From contig QVMW01000004.1 of assembly GCA_003417655.1 (NCBI GenBank), forward strand, positions 146,481-210,480: a stretch of DNA of 64,000 nt, given 5' to 3'. The stretch's first letter is position 1, and every line of letters starts with the position of its first letter. Origin of the DNA: Rhodobacteraceae bacterium 63075. GTDB taxonomy: Bacteria; Pseudomonadota; Alphaproteobacteria; Rhodobacterales; Rhodobacteraceae. The translations under genes were made by a program, and so were the position numbers. Shown here in pieces: positions 18,517 to 27,225 of this stretch. Below the pieces are notes generated by a model that saw only the letters and a list, made by a program, of their open reading frames with translations, did not search any database and was not told where the DNA came from.

Positions 18517-19437
18517 TCAGAGCCCCATGGCTTCACGCACTTGCGCTAGGATTTCCTTGAGCGCGTCAGGATTGTCCTGAGCTTTCTCGAGGCCCCGCTT
18601 GAAGAGCTCCTTCTGCATGGAGCCGATCTTGTCGGAATTGTCGATCATCTCGACAGCCTTGTCATAGTCGAACCCGTCCTCCGTGAGCAGCTCGGCCATG
18701 CCGCCGGAGGTCTCGTCGGTCGTGTCAACGGCGGCATCTTCTTGTGTTTCCGTGGCCGCATCGCTCGCGCCCTCGGTCGAATCCGCGCTGTCTTCCGTCA
18801 CGGCGTCAGCAGCATCGTTCGCCGCTTCAACAGCCTCTTCCAGCGCGGAGTCACCGGCTTCCGCCGCGTCCGTGGCTTCTTCCATCGCTTCGTCAGCAGC
18901 GCCGGCACCCTCGTCCATGGCGTCTTCAGCCGCATCTGCAGCGCCGTCCATTGTCTCCTCGGTGGCGTCTGCCCCCTCTTCCATGGCCTCCTCGGTCGCA
19001 TCAACCGCTTCCGAAGCCGTGTCCTCGGCCATGTCGGATGCATCGTCAACCGCATCGCTCGCAGCATCGCCTGCGCCCTCTGCCGCATCGGTCGCATCGT
19101 CGACCGCGCCCTCGGCAGCTTCCGTCGCCTCGTCAACCGCGTCCGCCGCGGCATCGGCGGCGTCTTCAGCCGTCTCGGCGACGGCATCCGCCGCATCACC
19201 AGCCGCATCGGCCGCGCCTTCAGCGGCTTCGGTCGCCTCGTTCACAGCGCCTTCGACGGCCTCCGAAACGCTCCCGGCCGCATCTTCGGCGGATTCGGTC
19301 AATGCATCGACGGGCTCCGCCTCGCCCACGGTTTCTTCCACTGACTGCATCGTTTCTTCGACGCTCTGGCCAGAGTAGACGAAATAGCCCACGCCGACGA
19401 CGATCACGGCCAGCACGATCCAAAGCAAGTTTTTCAT
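18517..19437 (-). CDS. Membrane-anchored Ala/Asp/Glu-repeat protein
   Basis: A 306-residue protein. An N-terminal segment (NLLWIVLAVIVVGVGYFVY, residues 3-21) anchors it in the inner membrane. Residues about 25-250 are a low-complexity acidic helix made of AADAAGDAADAV-like units with Thr, Gly and Met, resembling LEA or apolipoprotein-type 11-mer amphipathic repeats. The last 50 residues (ELLTEDGFDYDKAVEMIDNSDK...) are an ordinary small globular domain. No family is recognised for the whole. Length and composition suggest an extended periplasmic rod or stress-protection protein. It has its own terminator. Confidence 0.75.
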   Translation of the reverse strand: MKNLLWIVLAVIVVGVGYFVYSGQSVEETMQSVEETVGEAEPVDALTESAEDAAGSVSEAVEGAVNEATEAAEGAADAAGDAADAVAETAEDAADAAADAVDEATEAAEGAVDDATDAAEGAGDAASDAVDDASDMAEDTASEAVDATEEAMEEGADATEETMDGAADAAEDAMDEGAGAADEAMEEATDAAEAGDSALEEAVEAANDAADAVTEDSADSTEGASDAATETQEDAAVDTTDETSGGMAELLTEDGFDYDKAVEMIDNSDKIGSMQKELFKRGLEKAQDNPDALKEILAQVREAMGL

Positions 19438-19640
19438 GTCTTCATCCCCTAAAATTTGGCGCGTATCCACAAGCCGCGCTGTTCACAAGAGCCACATGAC
19501 CGAGCGTATTGCCAGCTTCAAGGGGAAAGCCGGCACGATAAGCTCAAATCAGCCGATTTGCCGCTTGAAACAAAATGGGGCCAAGTTTACCTTGCAGCCT
19601 CAACTTCACTTTACGGCAAAACAACCGAAGGATCAAAACC

Positions 19641-20195
19641 ATAGCCCGCAGACCTCATAACGCGCCCCCCACGCGCGACACCGGCCCCCGCGTAAACGAC
19701 CGCATCACAGCACCTGAAATTCGCCTGATCGGCGCCGATGGCGAGAATGCCGGCGTCGTCTCGCCCGCGCAGGCCATGCAAATGGCCGAGGAGGCCGATC
19801 TCGACCTCGTCGAGATCTCTCCCAACGCCAATCCGCCCGTGTGCAAGATCATGGATTTCGGCAAGTTCAAGTATGAACAGCAAAAACGCGAAGCCGAGGC
19901 CCGCAAGAAACAGAAGATCATCGAGGTCAAAGAGGTCAAGTTCCGCCCCAACACGGACACGCATGACTATGACGTCAAGATGCGCAACGTGGTCAAGTTC
20001 CTCGAGAACGGCGACAAGGTAAAGGTCACGCTGCGCTTCCGCGGCCGTGAAATGGCCCACCAGAATCTCGGTCGCGAGCTGCTCGAGCGCATCTCCGCCG
20101 ATGTCACCGAAAAGGAAATCGGCAAGGTCGAGAACATGCCGAAGATGGAAGGGCGACAGATGGTCATGATGATCGGCCCGACCGCAGGCAAGTAA
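19641..20195 (+). CDS. infC: Translation initiation factor IF-3, ATA start
   Basis: IF-3 binds the 30S subunit and proofreads start codons. The N-domain ([20 protein letters not shown]), the linker and the C-domain ([37 protein letters not shown]) are complete. The natural start, by homology with [14 protein letters not shown] N-termini, is the ATA at 19641; AAGGA at 19628-19632 lies 8 bases upstream. No ATG, GTG or TTG exists near that position. An upstream ATG at 19575 would add 22 atypical residues. infC commonly uses AUU-class starts for autoregulation. The 184-residue product fits the family. Confidence 0.9.
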   Translation: MARRPHNAPPTRDTGPRVNDRITAPEIRLIGADGENAGVVSPAQAMQMAEEADLDLVEISPNANPPVCKIMDFGKFKYEQQKREAEARKKQKIIEVKEVKFRPNTDTHDYDVKMRNVVKFLENGDKVKVTLRFRGREMAHQNLGRELLERISADVTEKEIGKVENMPKMEGRQMVMMIGPTAGK

Positions 20196-20203
20196 ACGGC
20201 ACG

Positions 20204-20229
20204 GCCCCGCCCCTGCGCGGGGCTTTTTT
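20204..20229 (+). terminator. Rho-independent terminator of infC
   Basis: GCCCCGC at 20204-20210 and GCGGGGC at 20217-20223 form a GC stem followed by six Ts. No rpmI or rplT follows, so infC is monocistronic here. Confidence 0.9.
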
Positions 20230-20253
20230 CTTGCGCTCAAGGACAGCCAGGCC

Positions 20254-20847
20254 ATGTGGGAAGATCGCTACCAGACCCCGGACTATGTCTTCGGCACCGC
20301 GCCCGCGGACTTCATGAGGCGTCATGCGCGCCTTTTCGCCCCCGGTGCGCGCGCCCTGAGCGTCGCCGATGGCGAGGGGCGCAATGCCGTCTTCCTCGCC
20401 GAGCGCGGCCTTCACGTCACCGCCCTTGAATACGCCCCGTCGGCCCTCGCCAAGGCCCGGCGTCTGGCCGAATCGCACGGCGTCACGGCCGATTTTCGTG
20501 AAGTCGATGTGCTGAGCTACGACTGGCCCGAACAATATGATCTCGTCCTGGGCGTCTTCATCCAGTTCGTCGGCCCCGCGCAGCGCCAGCGTCTCTTCGA
20601 GGGTATGAAGTCAGCCGTCAACCCCGGCGGGCTGATCGCCCTGCACGGCTACACCCCCAAACAGCTCGAATACGGAACCGGCGGACCGCCCCATGCCGAG
20701 AACATGTATACCGAAGATCTGCTCGAGGCCGCCTTCCAGGGCTGGGAGATCCTCGAGAACACCAGCTACGAAGCCGATATCCAAGAGGGCAAGGGCCATT
20801 CGGGCCGCTCCGCCCTGATCGACTTCATCGCGCGCAAACCCGGCTGA
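20254..20847 (+). CDS. Class I SAM-dependent methyltransferase, TehB-like
   Basis: A 197-residue methyltransferase. Motif I is ALSVADGEGRNAVFLAERG (about residues 34-52), followed by ALEYAPSALAKARRLA and DLVLGVFIQFVGP. It begins MWEDRYQTPDYVFGTAPADF, the opening typical of the tellurite-resistance/thiopurine-type family in proteobacteria. The substrate is unknown. It begins 24 bases after the infC terminator and is a single gene. Confidence 0.85.
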   Translation: MWEDRYQTPDYVFGTAPADFMRRHARLFAPGARALSVADGEGRNAVFLAERGLHVTALEYAPSALAKARRLAESHGVTADFREVDVLSYDWPEQYDLVLGVFIQFVGPAQRQRLFEGMKSAVNPGGLIALHGYTPKQLEYGTGGPPHAENMYTEDLLEAAFQGWEILENTSYEADIQEGKGHSGRSALIDFIARKPG

Positions 20848-20852
20848 TCGGC

Positions 20853-20905
20853 CCTTTTTTCTTGCTGAAAATATCCCAGGGGGTCTGGGGGACTGGTCCC
20901 CCAGG
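20853..20905 (+). repeat. Convergent-gap hairpin repeat, copy C
   Basis: This directly follows the methyltransferase stop: a T6 run, CTTGCTGAAAATATCCCAGG, then the perfect hairpin CTGGGGGACTGGTCCCCCAG at 20885-20904. It lacks the second ATTTTCGC hairpin of copies A, B and D. Confidence 0.75.
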
Positions 20906-21005
20906 GCCTGCGTGGCCTGAACGCAATCAAACCTGCGCACGCAGTGCACCACAAAGAAAACGGCGCAGGCCCGCGCCCACGCCGTTTTCAGGGTCTCGCG
21001 CCAGC

Positions 21006-21590
21006 TTACTCCGCCGGAACGGCCACGCCGCCCCCGCCGATCCGCTCGGGCAGCACCAGGGCGACCACGATGAAGGCCGCGCCAAGCACAATGCCCAGCA
21101 CATCGCCCGACATGGCCGTCAGCCCGTCGAATTTCGATCCGGGCACCGTGCCGAGCGTCACCTTGCCGCCCGCAACGCTGTCGAGCAGGCCACTGGCCTT
21201 CCAGGCGGGATAGGTGACCATGTAGGCCGCCGCGCCCAGAAGCCCCCCGGCCAGGAAGAAGAGCGCGTCCTTGCGCCCCGAGGCCGCCGCGCAGACGCCC
21301 GTGCCGGGGCAGTAGCCGGCCAGCGCCCAGCCCGCGCCAAGCATCAGCCCGCCGATGAAGACGCCCAGATAGGCGGCTTTGACGCTCATATGGCCCACAT
21401 CGACCAGCCCGAGCATCTGCCCGCCGAACATCAGCACCGAGCCGACACCGATCGCCAGCAGGATCGTCTTCATCAGGTGGAGATTGGTCAGCGCCAGCAT
21501 CCGCCCGATCCATGTCGGGTTGGTCGCGCCGATCCGGTCGAGCACCGCGCCGAAGGCGGCGCCGATCACGATTGCCAGAAGGATGTTCAT
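21006..21590 (-). CDS. YeeE/YedE-family sulfur-compound transporter, second half
   Basis: A 194-residue membrane protein with about five hydrophobic segments and the conserved GYCPGTGVCAA motif containing the family's functional cysteines. The family (DUF395, TsuA-like) moves thiosulfate or related sulfur species across the inner membrane. Its ATG overlaps the upstream partner's stop by 4 bases. In many bacteria both halves are one protein; here they are split. Confidence 0.88.
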   Translation of the reverse strand: MNILLAIVIGAAFGAVLDRIGATNPTWIGRMLALTNLHLMKTILLAIGVGSVLMFGGQMLGLVDVGHMSVKAAYLGVFIGGLMLGAGWALAGYCPGTGVCAAASGRKDALFFLAGGLLGAAAYMVTYPAWKASGLLDSVAGGKVTLGTVPGSKFDGLTAMSGDVLGIVLGAAFIVVALVLPERIGGGGVAVPAE

Positions 21591-22144
21591 GACAGTTCTC
21601 CCTTGCGATACATCAGGATCGAAACCGGCACGGCCGCCGCGAAGGCCCCGGCCGCGAAGATATAGCCCGAGAGCGAGGTCTGCATCATCCCGCTCATCAT
21701 GTGGCCCGAGGTGCAGCCACCGGCGAGCCGCGCGCCGTAGAGCACGACGAACCCACCGAGGAAGGCGAGCATGTAGCGCTTGACCGGCGTATCACCGAAG
21801 CTGCGCCGCCAGATTTCCGGCAACCGCCGCTCCTCCGCGCCCAAGCCGCCCCGGGCCATGACCGAGGCGAAGGCCCCCGCCATCATCGCGAGAACGAAGA
21901 CGAAGGAATAGTTGAGCGGATTGGCCACGGCCCTGGCATATTTGCCATCCGACTTGGCGAGGTAAGCATTGGTGGAGCTGTAGCCCTCCTCCGTCTGCGT
22001 CACCAGTTCAGGGTTCACGGCATTGCCGATGATCCCGTCCAGTATGACGAACTGCGTGCTCACCCCGATGGGCTTGACCAGCAGCACCGCCGCGAAAAAG
22101 ACCAGCCCGAGCAGCAACCCGCCGAGCTTCCAGTTCAGAGGCAT
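21587..22144 (-). CDS. YeeE/YedE-family sulfur-compound transporter, first half
   Basis: A 185-residue membrane protein with the signature RLAGGCTSGHMMSGM. It has an extended loop between the first two hydrophobic segments (about residues 45-75). It is the first gene of a two-gene operon with the GYCPGTG half. A GGGAG ribosome site lies just before ATG 22144. The upstream region carries an FNR-like palindrome at 22203, so expression may respond to oxygen. Confidence 0.88.
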   Translation of the reverse strand: MPLNWKLGGLLLGLVFFAAVLLVKPIGVSTQFVILDGIIGNAVNPELVTQTEEGYSSTNAYLAKSDGKYARAVANPLNYSFVFVLAMMAGAFASVMARGGLGAEERRLPEIWRRSFGDTPVKRYMLAFLGGFVVLYGARLAGGCTSGHMMSGMMQTSLSGYIFAAGAFAAAVPVSILMYRKGELS

Positions 22145-22202
22145 CTTGCATCTCCCTTGTTACATTCTGTCACTTGCATATAACGGGAAGCCGCGCGCCT
22201 CC

Positions 22203-22216
22203 TTGACATATATCAA
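22203..22216 (-). promoter_or_regulatory. FNR-like palindrome upstream of the YeeE/YedE pair
   Basis: TTGACATATATCAA (reverse strand TTGATATATGTCAA) matches TTGAT-N4-ATCAA in all but one base. It is 59 bases upstream of the first transporter start. The rest of the 22145-22427 gap contains GTTACATTC twice (22159 and 22234) and nothing else I can name. Confidence 0.55.
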
Positions 22217-22427
22217 ATTCAGAATGCGTATCCGTTACATTCGCGCCGCATATTGTTTCCAATCGCGTTGAAATCCCCGGCCAAGTTGACGCAAGCGCCG
22301 GTGAATGGCATATTTTCAGAAACAATAAACGCTTAAGAACCAGAATGGTCGAAGCGAACAATGAGGCGGGCAGTCAGATGAATCGTGCGGCAATCCATGC
22401 AGCGGGCCATGCAGCGGGGCGGGTGTG

Positions 22428-23462
22428 ATGCGCATCACGGCCGTGACCTGCGTCAAGAACGAAGGCCCTTTCCTGCTGGAATGGATCGCCTTCAACCGCG
22501 TGATCGGGGTCACCGATTTTCTCTTTTACCATAATGACTGTTCGGACGGCACGGACGCGCTTCTGGACAAGCTCGAGGAGCACGGCCTCGTGGTCTCCCT
22601 GCCCAACCCGGCCGAAGGGCGCAACTACCAGATGGAAGCGCTCAAGAAGGCGCGCCGCCAGCCCGTCGTCAAGGAGGCTGACTGGCTCTGGGTCGCCGAT
22701 GTCGACGAGTTTCTCAACATCCATGTCGGCAATCACACCATCCCCGACCTGATCGAGGCCTGCGGCGATCCGCAGTGCATCTCGGTCAGCTTCCAGTTCT
22801 TCGCCAATTGCGGCGTCGAGACCTACGAGGACAAGCCCGTCATCGAGCAATTCCTCTGGTCGCACAACCCGGACGTCTGGGCCTCAGAGGCCGCCATCGA
22901 GGTCAAGACACTGGTCCGGCAGGATTTTCCCCTCAATTACTACGGCGCGCACCGCCCCTTCCACGATGAAGGCGAGCTGCCCCGCCGCCAATGGCCGAAA
23001 TGGACCGATGCTTCGGGCCGCGATGTCCCCAAACCCTTCCGCAAACGCGCCAACAAGCGCCGGCTGCGCAAGTTCCCGGCCAAGGGCGCGCGCGATTTCG
23101 CCACGCTCAATCACTACGCGCTGCGCTCGCTCGACAGCTACCTCGTCAAGAACGACCGCGGCGATGTGAACCGCGAGTTCCGCGAGTTCGACGACACCTA
23201 CTGGCGCGAGCGCAACGACGCGGCCTATTTCGACGACAGCATCCTGCGCTATTCGAAGAAGCTCAAGGCCGAGATGGCCCGCCTCATGAAACTGGACGGC
23301 ATCGCCGAGCTGCATGAGGCTTCGGTCGCCGCGCATCGCGCCCGCCGCGACGCGCTTCTCGAACAAAAGACCTACCAGGACATGCGCACCCAGCTTCTGG
23401 AGGCCTCGCCCTACCCGCCGCATGAAGAAGTCGTACGCGAGTTGATCGGGCTGCCGGTATGA
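22428..23462 (+). CDS. Glycosyltransferase family 2-like protein (Glyco_tranf_2_4)
   Basis: A 344-residue GT-A glycosyltransferase. It starts MRITAVTCVKNEGPFLLEWI, has the nucleotide-sugar metal motif DVDEF (Asp91, Asp93), and later LNHYALRSLDSYLVKNDRG, a motif shared with the other two glycosyltransferases in this cluster. No signal peptide or membrane span is seen, so it acts in the cytoplasm. An overlapping GTG at 22425 is an alternative start. Its stop overlaps the next gene by 4 bases (ATGA). Sugar and acceptor are unknown. Confidence 0.85.
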   Translation: MRITAVTCVKNEGPFLLEWIAFNRVIGVTDFLFYHNDCSDGTDALLDKLEEHGLVVSLPNPAEGRNYQMEALKKARRQPVVKEADWLWVADVDEFLNIHVGNHTIPDLIEACGDPQCISVSFQFFANCGVETYEDKPVIEQFLWSHNPDVWASEAAIEVKTLVRQDFPLNYYGAHRPFHDEGELPRRQWPKWTDASGRDVPKPFRKRANKRRLRKFPAKGARDFATLNHYALRSLDSYLVKNDRGDVNREFREFDDTYWRERNDAAYFDDSILRYSKKLKAEMARLMKLDGIAELHEASVAAHRARRDALLEQKTYQDMRTQLLEASPYPPHEEVVRELIGLPV

Positions 23463-24151
23463 GCGCCGCGCTCAAGGTCATAAACCTCGGGCTGCCCAAG
23501 ACGGGCACGACGACCCTCACGCGCGCCCTGCGCCGCGCAGGGCTGCGCACGGTCGACTGGCGCATCCGCAAGCGCCAGACACGCGATCCGGAGCTGAGCC
23601 GCAAGCATCTCGGCACGATCCTCTACCGCGACTATTTTGACACCGGCGATCCGCTGCATCGCCTTGCCGAGTTCGATGCCTTCAACGAGCTTTCCCATGC
23701 CGGTCTGAAACATTCGCTCTGGCCCCAGACCGACTGGGGCCTGCTCGACGCGATCCAGACCCATCACCCCGGCGTGCGCTTCACCCTCAACATGCGCGAC
23801 CCCGCCGAGACGGCGAATTCGATCATGCGCTGGACCAATCTCGGCACGCTGCGCCTGCCGGTCACGAACGTGCCCGGCCTGCCCAAGGGCTTCGGCGCGA
23901 CGGAGGCCGAACTGGCCCGCTGGGTCGAGGGGCATTACCGCTTCTGCGAGCGTCTCTTCGCGGGGGCCAGCAATTTCCTGGCCTTCGACATTGCCGACGC
24001 GAATGCCCCCGAGAAAATCGGCGCGTTCCTCGGCCTCGACCTGCCCTGGTGGGGCGTGGCCAATGCCGGGGCCTCCGAGGCCCCCTCCGCCAAGCGCCGC
24101 GCCGAGGCGGGCACCTCCAATTCAGACCAAGAAAAAGCGACAAGCTCCTGA
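23459..24151 (+). CDS. Sulfotransferase-like P-loop protein
   Basis: A 230-residue protein with the PAPS-binding 5' loop NLGLPKTGTTTLTRAL (core GLPKTGTT at residues 11-18) typical of sulfotransferases. Further blocks are VRFTLNMRDPAETANSIMRW, a 3'-phosphate-loop-like region, and a C-terminal low-complexity tail rich in Ser, Ala and Lys. It probably transfers sulfate from PAPS to a glycan or lipid in the pathway encoded here. It is translationally coupled to the upstream glycosyltransferase and ends one base before the next ATG. Confidence 0.8.
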   Translation: MSAALKVINLGLPKTGTTTLTRALRRAGLRTVDWRIRKRQTRDPELSRKHLGTILYRDYFDTGDPLHRLAEFDAFNELSHAGLKHSLWPQTDWGLLDAIQTHHPGVRFTLNMRDPAETANSIMRWTNLGTLRLPVTNVPGLPKGFGATEAELARWVEGHYRFCERLFAGASNFLAFDIADANAPEKIGAFLGLDLPWWGVANAGASEAPSAKRRAEAGTSNSDQEKATSS

Positions 24152-24152
24152 C

Positions 24153-26510
24153 ATGCGCATTCATCTCCTCATAGGGCCCACGGCCGAAACCTCCGATCGC
24201 TTCCGCACGATCCTCAAGAAAAAGCATGCGCTCTTGCAAAAGTCGGGCGTGCTCACCCCCGACTGGAACCATATCCGCATCTACATGGCCTGTTCCGACC
24301 CCGAGGCCGTCGGCGTCATCCGCTTCAAGCGCGGCTTTGCCAGCGCGCTGGCGCAGAAGGCACTCCATGACGAGATCGGCCTTCAGCTCACCCGCGCCGT
24401 GGAGGAGGAAAAGCCCGAGCATGTCGTGCTCGCCAACGGCCAGCTCGGCTCGATGCTGACCTCGCGCGATGAGCTCGAACGCCTCAAGGCTTTGCTCAAC
24501 AGGGTTTCCGATGACATCCACATCACCGCCCATGTCGATGAGCAGGCCCGCGTTCTGGCCCCTCATTACGCGAACAAGGTCATGGAAGGCCGCCGCCATG
24601 CGCTGGACCTGGAACTGGAGCTCGCCGGCCAGGAAAGCTGGTGGACCGGCGCGCTCGCCCTGCGCGGCGAGAACCAGCCCTGGTTCGGCCTGTTCAACGA
24701 CATCCAGTATCCCGCGCCCTGGCTCGATTACGAGGCGATGCTCGCCAATTGGGAAGCGGTCTTCGGCGCGGGCAGCATGACCCTGCGCCCGATCGACCGC
24801 GAGAAGCTCCTGAGCGAGGACGCGCCCGAGATGATCGCCGAGATCCTCGGGATCGACGCCGCCCTCGGCAAGGTCGACGCCGGTAAGCCGGAAAGCCAGC
24901 ACAGCGCCGTCTCCGTGGGCCGCGTGCGCCCCTTCAACGACCTGCTCATCCGCTACATGCAGGCCAAGGAATTCAGCACCCCGCGCGATCTGTGGCGCGT
25001 GCTCACCGGCGAGCTGCGCGAGCCCGGCCCGCCCATCGCCCCAGGCTCCCTGTCGGCGGTCTCGCGGCATTTCGAAGCGTCCAACAGGCGGCTCGCGAAG
25101 CGGTTTCCCGATCTTGCCGACACGCTCAAGCGCGACCGCAAGCTGAAAGACTGGGCCGAGGAGGACGGCGGCAAGGGTTTCCGCGCCAGCCAGTATCTCA
25201 CCGCCTTCGCCCACCGCATCCGCAACAATTCGCGCCCGATCGCCGAGCTCGAGGAGGAGGCAAGCCAGGTCAACGAGGACGCCACCCATTTCGACGACGT
25301 GGTGGCCGACAAGCATATCGGCGGCGGCTCGCGGGACGAGCAGCAAAAGGTGCTCGACAAGCTCAAGGTCAATCACCAGATCGTGCTCTCCACCCATATC
25401 CGCCCCCATAACGACATGGGCCGCGTCAACGAGGAGGAGCTGGCCGGAGCCTATGACGAAGTCCCAATGCGCAAGCTGCCCGAGGGCAATTCGGGCAATG
25501 TCATCGTCGGCTGCATGAAGAACGAAGCGCCCTATATCATCGAATGGATCGCCTATCACCGCGCCATGGGTGTCGACAATTTCCTGATCTATACCAATGC
25601 CTGCGACGACGGCACGACGGAGCTTCTGGACCACCTGCAGGAGATGGGCATCGTCCAGCACCGCGACAACAACGACTGGAAAGGCAAGTCTCCCCAGCAG
25701 CACGCGCTCAACCAGTCGCTGAACGAACCGGTCATCAAGAACGCCGAATGGATCATCCATATCGACGTTGACGAGTTCATCAACGTGCGGACGGGCAACG
25801 GCACGCTCGAAGACCTCTTCAAGGCCACGAAGGGGGCCACCAACATCGCCATGACATGGCGGCTCTTCGGCCATAACGGCGTGCATCAGCTCAAGGACGC
25901 CTTCGTCATCGAGCAGTTCGACAGCTGCGCGCCGAAATACTGCCCCAAGCCGCACACCGTCTGGGGCTTCAAGTCGATGTTCAAGAACATCTCAGGCTAT
26001 CGCAAGATTTCCTGCCACCGGCCCAACCAGGTGATCGACGAGAAACGCCCCGATATCAAGTGGGTCAACGGCTCGGGCCGCGACGTGACCGAGGATTATA
26101 TCAAGGGCGGCTGGCGCAGCTCCAAGAAGACGGTGGGTTACGACCTCGTCCAGCTCAATCACTACGCCCTGCGCTCGGCCGAGAGCTTCCTGATCAAGCG
26201 CCAGCGCGGCCGCGCCCTGCATGTCGACCGCTCCATCGGCCTCAATTACTGGATCCGCATGGACTGGTCCGATTTCAAGGACATCACCATCAAGCGCAAC
26301 ATCCCCCGCGCCCGCGCCGAATATGACAGGCTCATGCAGGACCCCAAGCTGCGCGCGCTGCACGAGGCGGGGCTGAAATGGCACAAGGAGAAGGTCGAGG
26401 CCTTGCACAAGATGCCCGAGTTCCAGGAGCTCTATGCGCAGGCCCTCAAGGTCAATCTGACCGAAACGGAGCGCGTCGCCTACGCGCTGTCTCTGGACAT
26501 GGAGAGCTGA
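24153..26510 (+). CDS. Fusion: degenerate sulfotransferase-like domain plus glycosyltransferase
   Basis: A 785-residue two-domain protein. The N-terminal half begins MRIHLLIGPTAETSDRF, which aligns by eye with the sulfotransferase opening (IHLHIG-HKTGTT) but has lost the Lys/Thr P-loop, so PAPS catalysis is unlikely. From about residue 445 (GNVIVGCMKNEAPYIIEWIAYHRAMG) a Glyco_tranf_2_4 domain follows, with DVDEF and QLNHYALRSAESFLIKRQRG. A linker rich in charged residues joins them. ATG 24153 is chosen because it directly follows the upstream stop. Function is inferred as a glycosyltransferase with a binding module. Confidence 0.75.
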   Translation: MRIHLLIGPTAETSDRFRTILKKKHALLQKSGVLTPDWNHIRIYMACSDPEAVGVIRFKRGFASALAQKALHDEIGLQLTRAVEEEKPEHVVLANGQLGSMLTSRDELERLKALLNRVSDDIHITAHVDEQARVLAPHYANKVMEGRRHALDLELELAGQESWWTGALALRGENQPWFGLFNDIQYPAPWLDYEAMLANWEAVFGAGSMTLRPIDREKLLSEDAPEMIAEILGIDAALGKVDAGKPESQHSAVSVGRVRPFNDLLIRYMQAKEFSTPRDLWRVLTGELREPGPPIAPGSLSAVSRHFEASNRRLAKRFPDLADTLKRDRKLKDWAEEDGGKGFRASQYLTAFAHRIRNNSRPIAELEEEASQVNEDATHFDDVVADKHIGGGSRDEQQKVLDKLKVNHQIVLSTHIRPHNDMGRVNEEELAGAYDEVPMRKLPEGNSGNVIVGCMKNEAPYIIEWIAYHRAMGVDNFLIYTNACDDGTTELLDHLQEMGIVQHRDNNDWKGKSPQQHALNQSLNEPVIKNAEWIIHIDVDEFINVRTGNGTLEDLFKATKGATNIAMTWRLFGHNGVHQLKDAFVIEQFDSCAPKYCPKPHTVWGFKSMFKNISGYRKISCHRPNQVIDEKRPDIKWVNGSGRDVTEDYIKGGWRSSKKTVGYDLVQLNHYALRSAESFLIKRQRGRALHVDRSIGLNYWIRMDWSDFKDITIKRNIPRARAEYDRLMQDPKLRALHEAGLKWHKEKVEALHKMPEFQELYAQALKVNLTETERVAYALSLDMES

Positions 26511-26511
26511 A

Positions 26512-27225
26512 ATGGACGGAACCACACACCCCGAAGGCCCCTTCAAGACGATAACATCGCGCGGGGTCACCGTCCCGCGCGACCCTGCGGTGATGACCCC
26601 CAAGCTGCGCCGGATGCTCCGGCTGGATCGCTACGAGGTCAAGGAATGCGATGCCGCGCTCAGATGCATCCGGCAAGGCGACACCGTCGTCGAGCTTGGC
26701 GGCGGGATCGGCTATATCTCAACGCTCATCGCCAAGAAGCGCGCTGTCGCCGCGGTGCACAGTTTCGAGGCCAATCCACATCTCATCGCCTTTCACGAGC
26801 AGATGCACGAGGCCAACGACGTGACCAGCGTCACGACGCATCATGCCATCCTCGCCGCCCGCAAGGGCAAGCCGCAGCCCTTCTACGTGCGCGAGGATTT
26901 CACCGCCTCCTCGCTCGAGCCGGAGATCACGGGCAAGCCCGTCGCCTCTGTCGAAGAGGTCGAGGTGCGCGGCCTCAACGCCACGATGAACGAGCTCAAG
27001 CCCGATGTGCTCATCTGCGACATCGAGGGCGCCGAGGCCGATCTTCTCCCGCATCTGAAATACACCGGCCTGCGCGCGGCGGTGATCGAGCTGCATCCGC
27101 AATGGATCGGCGCGGAAGGCGTGCGCGCCGTCTTCGACGCGATGCATGCCGCGGGGCTGGCCTATTTCCCCCGCTGGTCGAATCAGAAAGTCGTCTGTTT
27201 CCGCCGCGAGTGGCCGCTCAAGTGA
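26512..27225 (+). CDS. FkbM-family methyltransferase
   Basis: A 237-residue SAM-dependent methyltransferase of the FkbM family. Motif I is DTVVELGGGIGYISTLIAKK (about residues 57-76), followed by VHSFEANPHLIAFH and DVLICDIEGAEADLLPHL. FkbM enzymes O-methylate sugars or polyketides, so sugar methylation in the same glycan pathway is the likely role. It starts one base after the fusion gene's stop, and its TGA overlaps the next gene's GTG start. Confidence 0.85.
   Translation: MDGTTHPEGPFKTITSRGVTVPRDPAVMTPKLRRMLRLDRYEVKECDAALRCIRQGDTVVELGGGIGYISTLIAKKRAVAAVHSFEANPHLIAFHEQMHEANDVTSVTTHHAILAARKGKPQPFYVREDFTASSLEPEITGKPVASVEEVEVRGLNATMNELKPDVLICDIEGAEADLLPHLKYTGLRAAVIELHPQWIGAEGVRAVFDAMHAAGLAYFPRWSNQKVVCFRREWPLK

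Noticed and set aside
18683..19499. Long open frames on the plus strand opposite the Ala-rich gene
   Set aside because: They are shadows of the repetitive coding strand, with Ser- or Arg-rich nonsense composition.
20854..20870. T-run after the methyltransferase as an ordinary intrinsic terminator
   Set aside because: The T-run precedes the hairpin rather than following it on the plus strand; it belongs to the repeat module.
22345..22428. 27-codon ORF ending TGATG against the first glycosyltransferase start
   Set aside because: It has no clear ribosome site and low-complexity content (CCATGCAGCGGG repeated). The overlap with the ATG is suggestive but not enough to call a gene.
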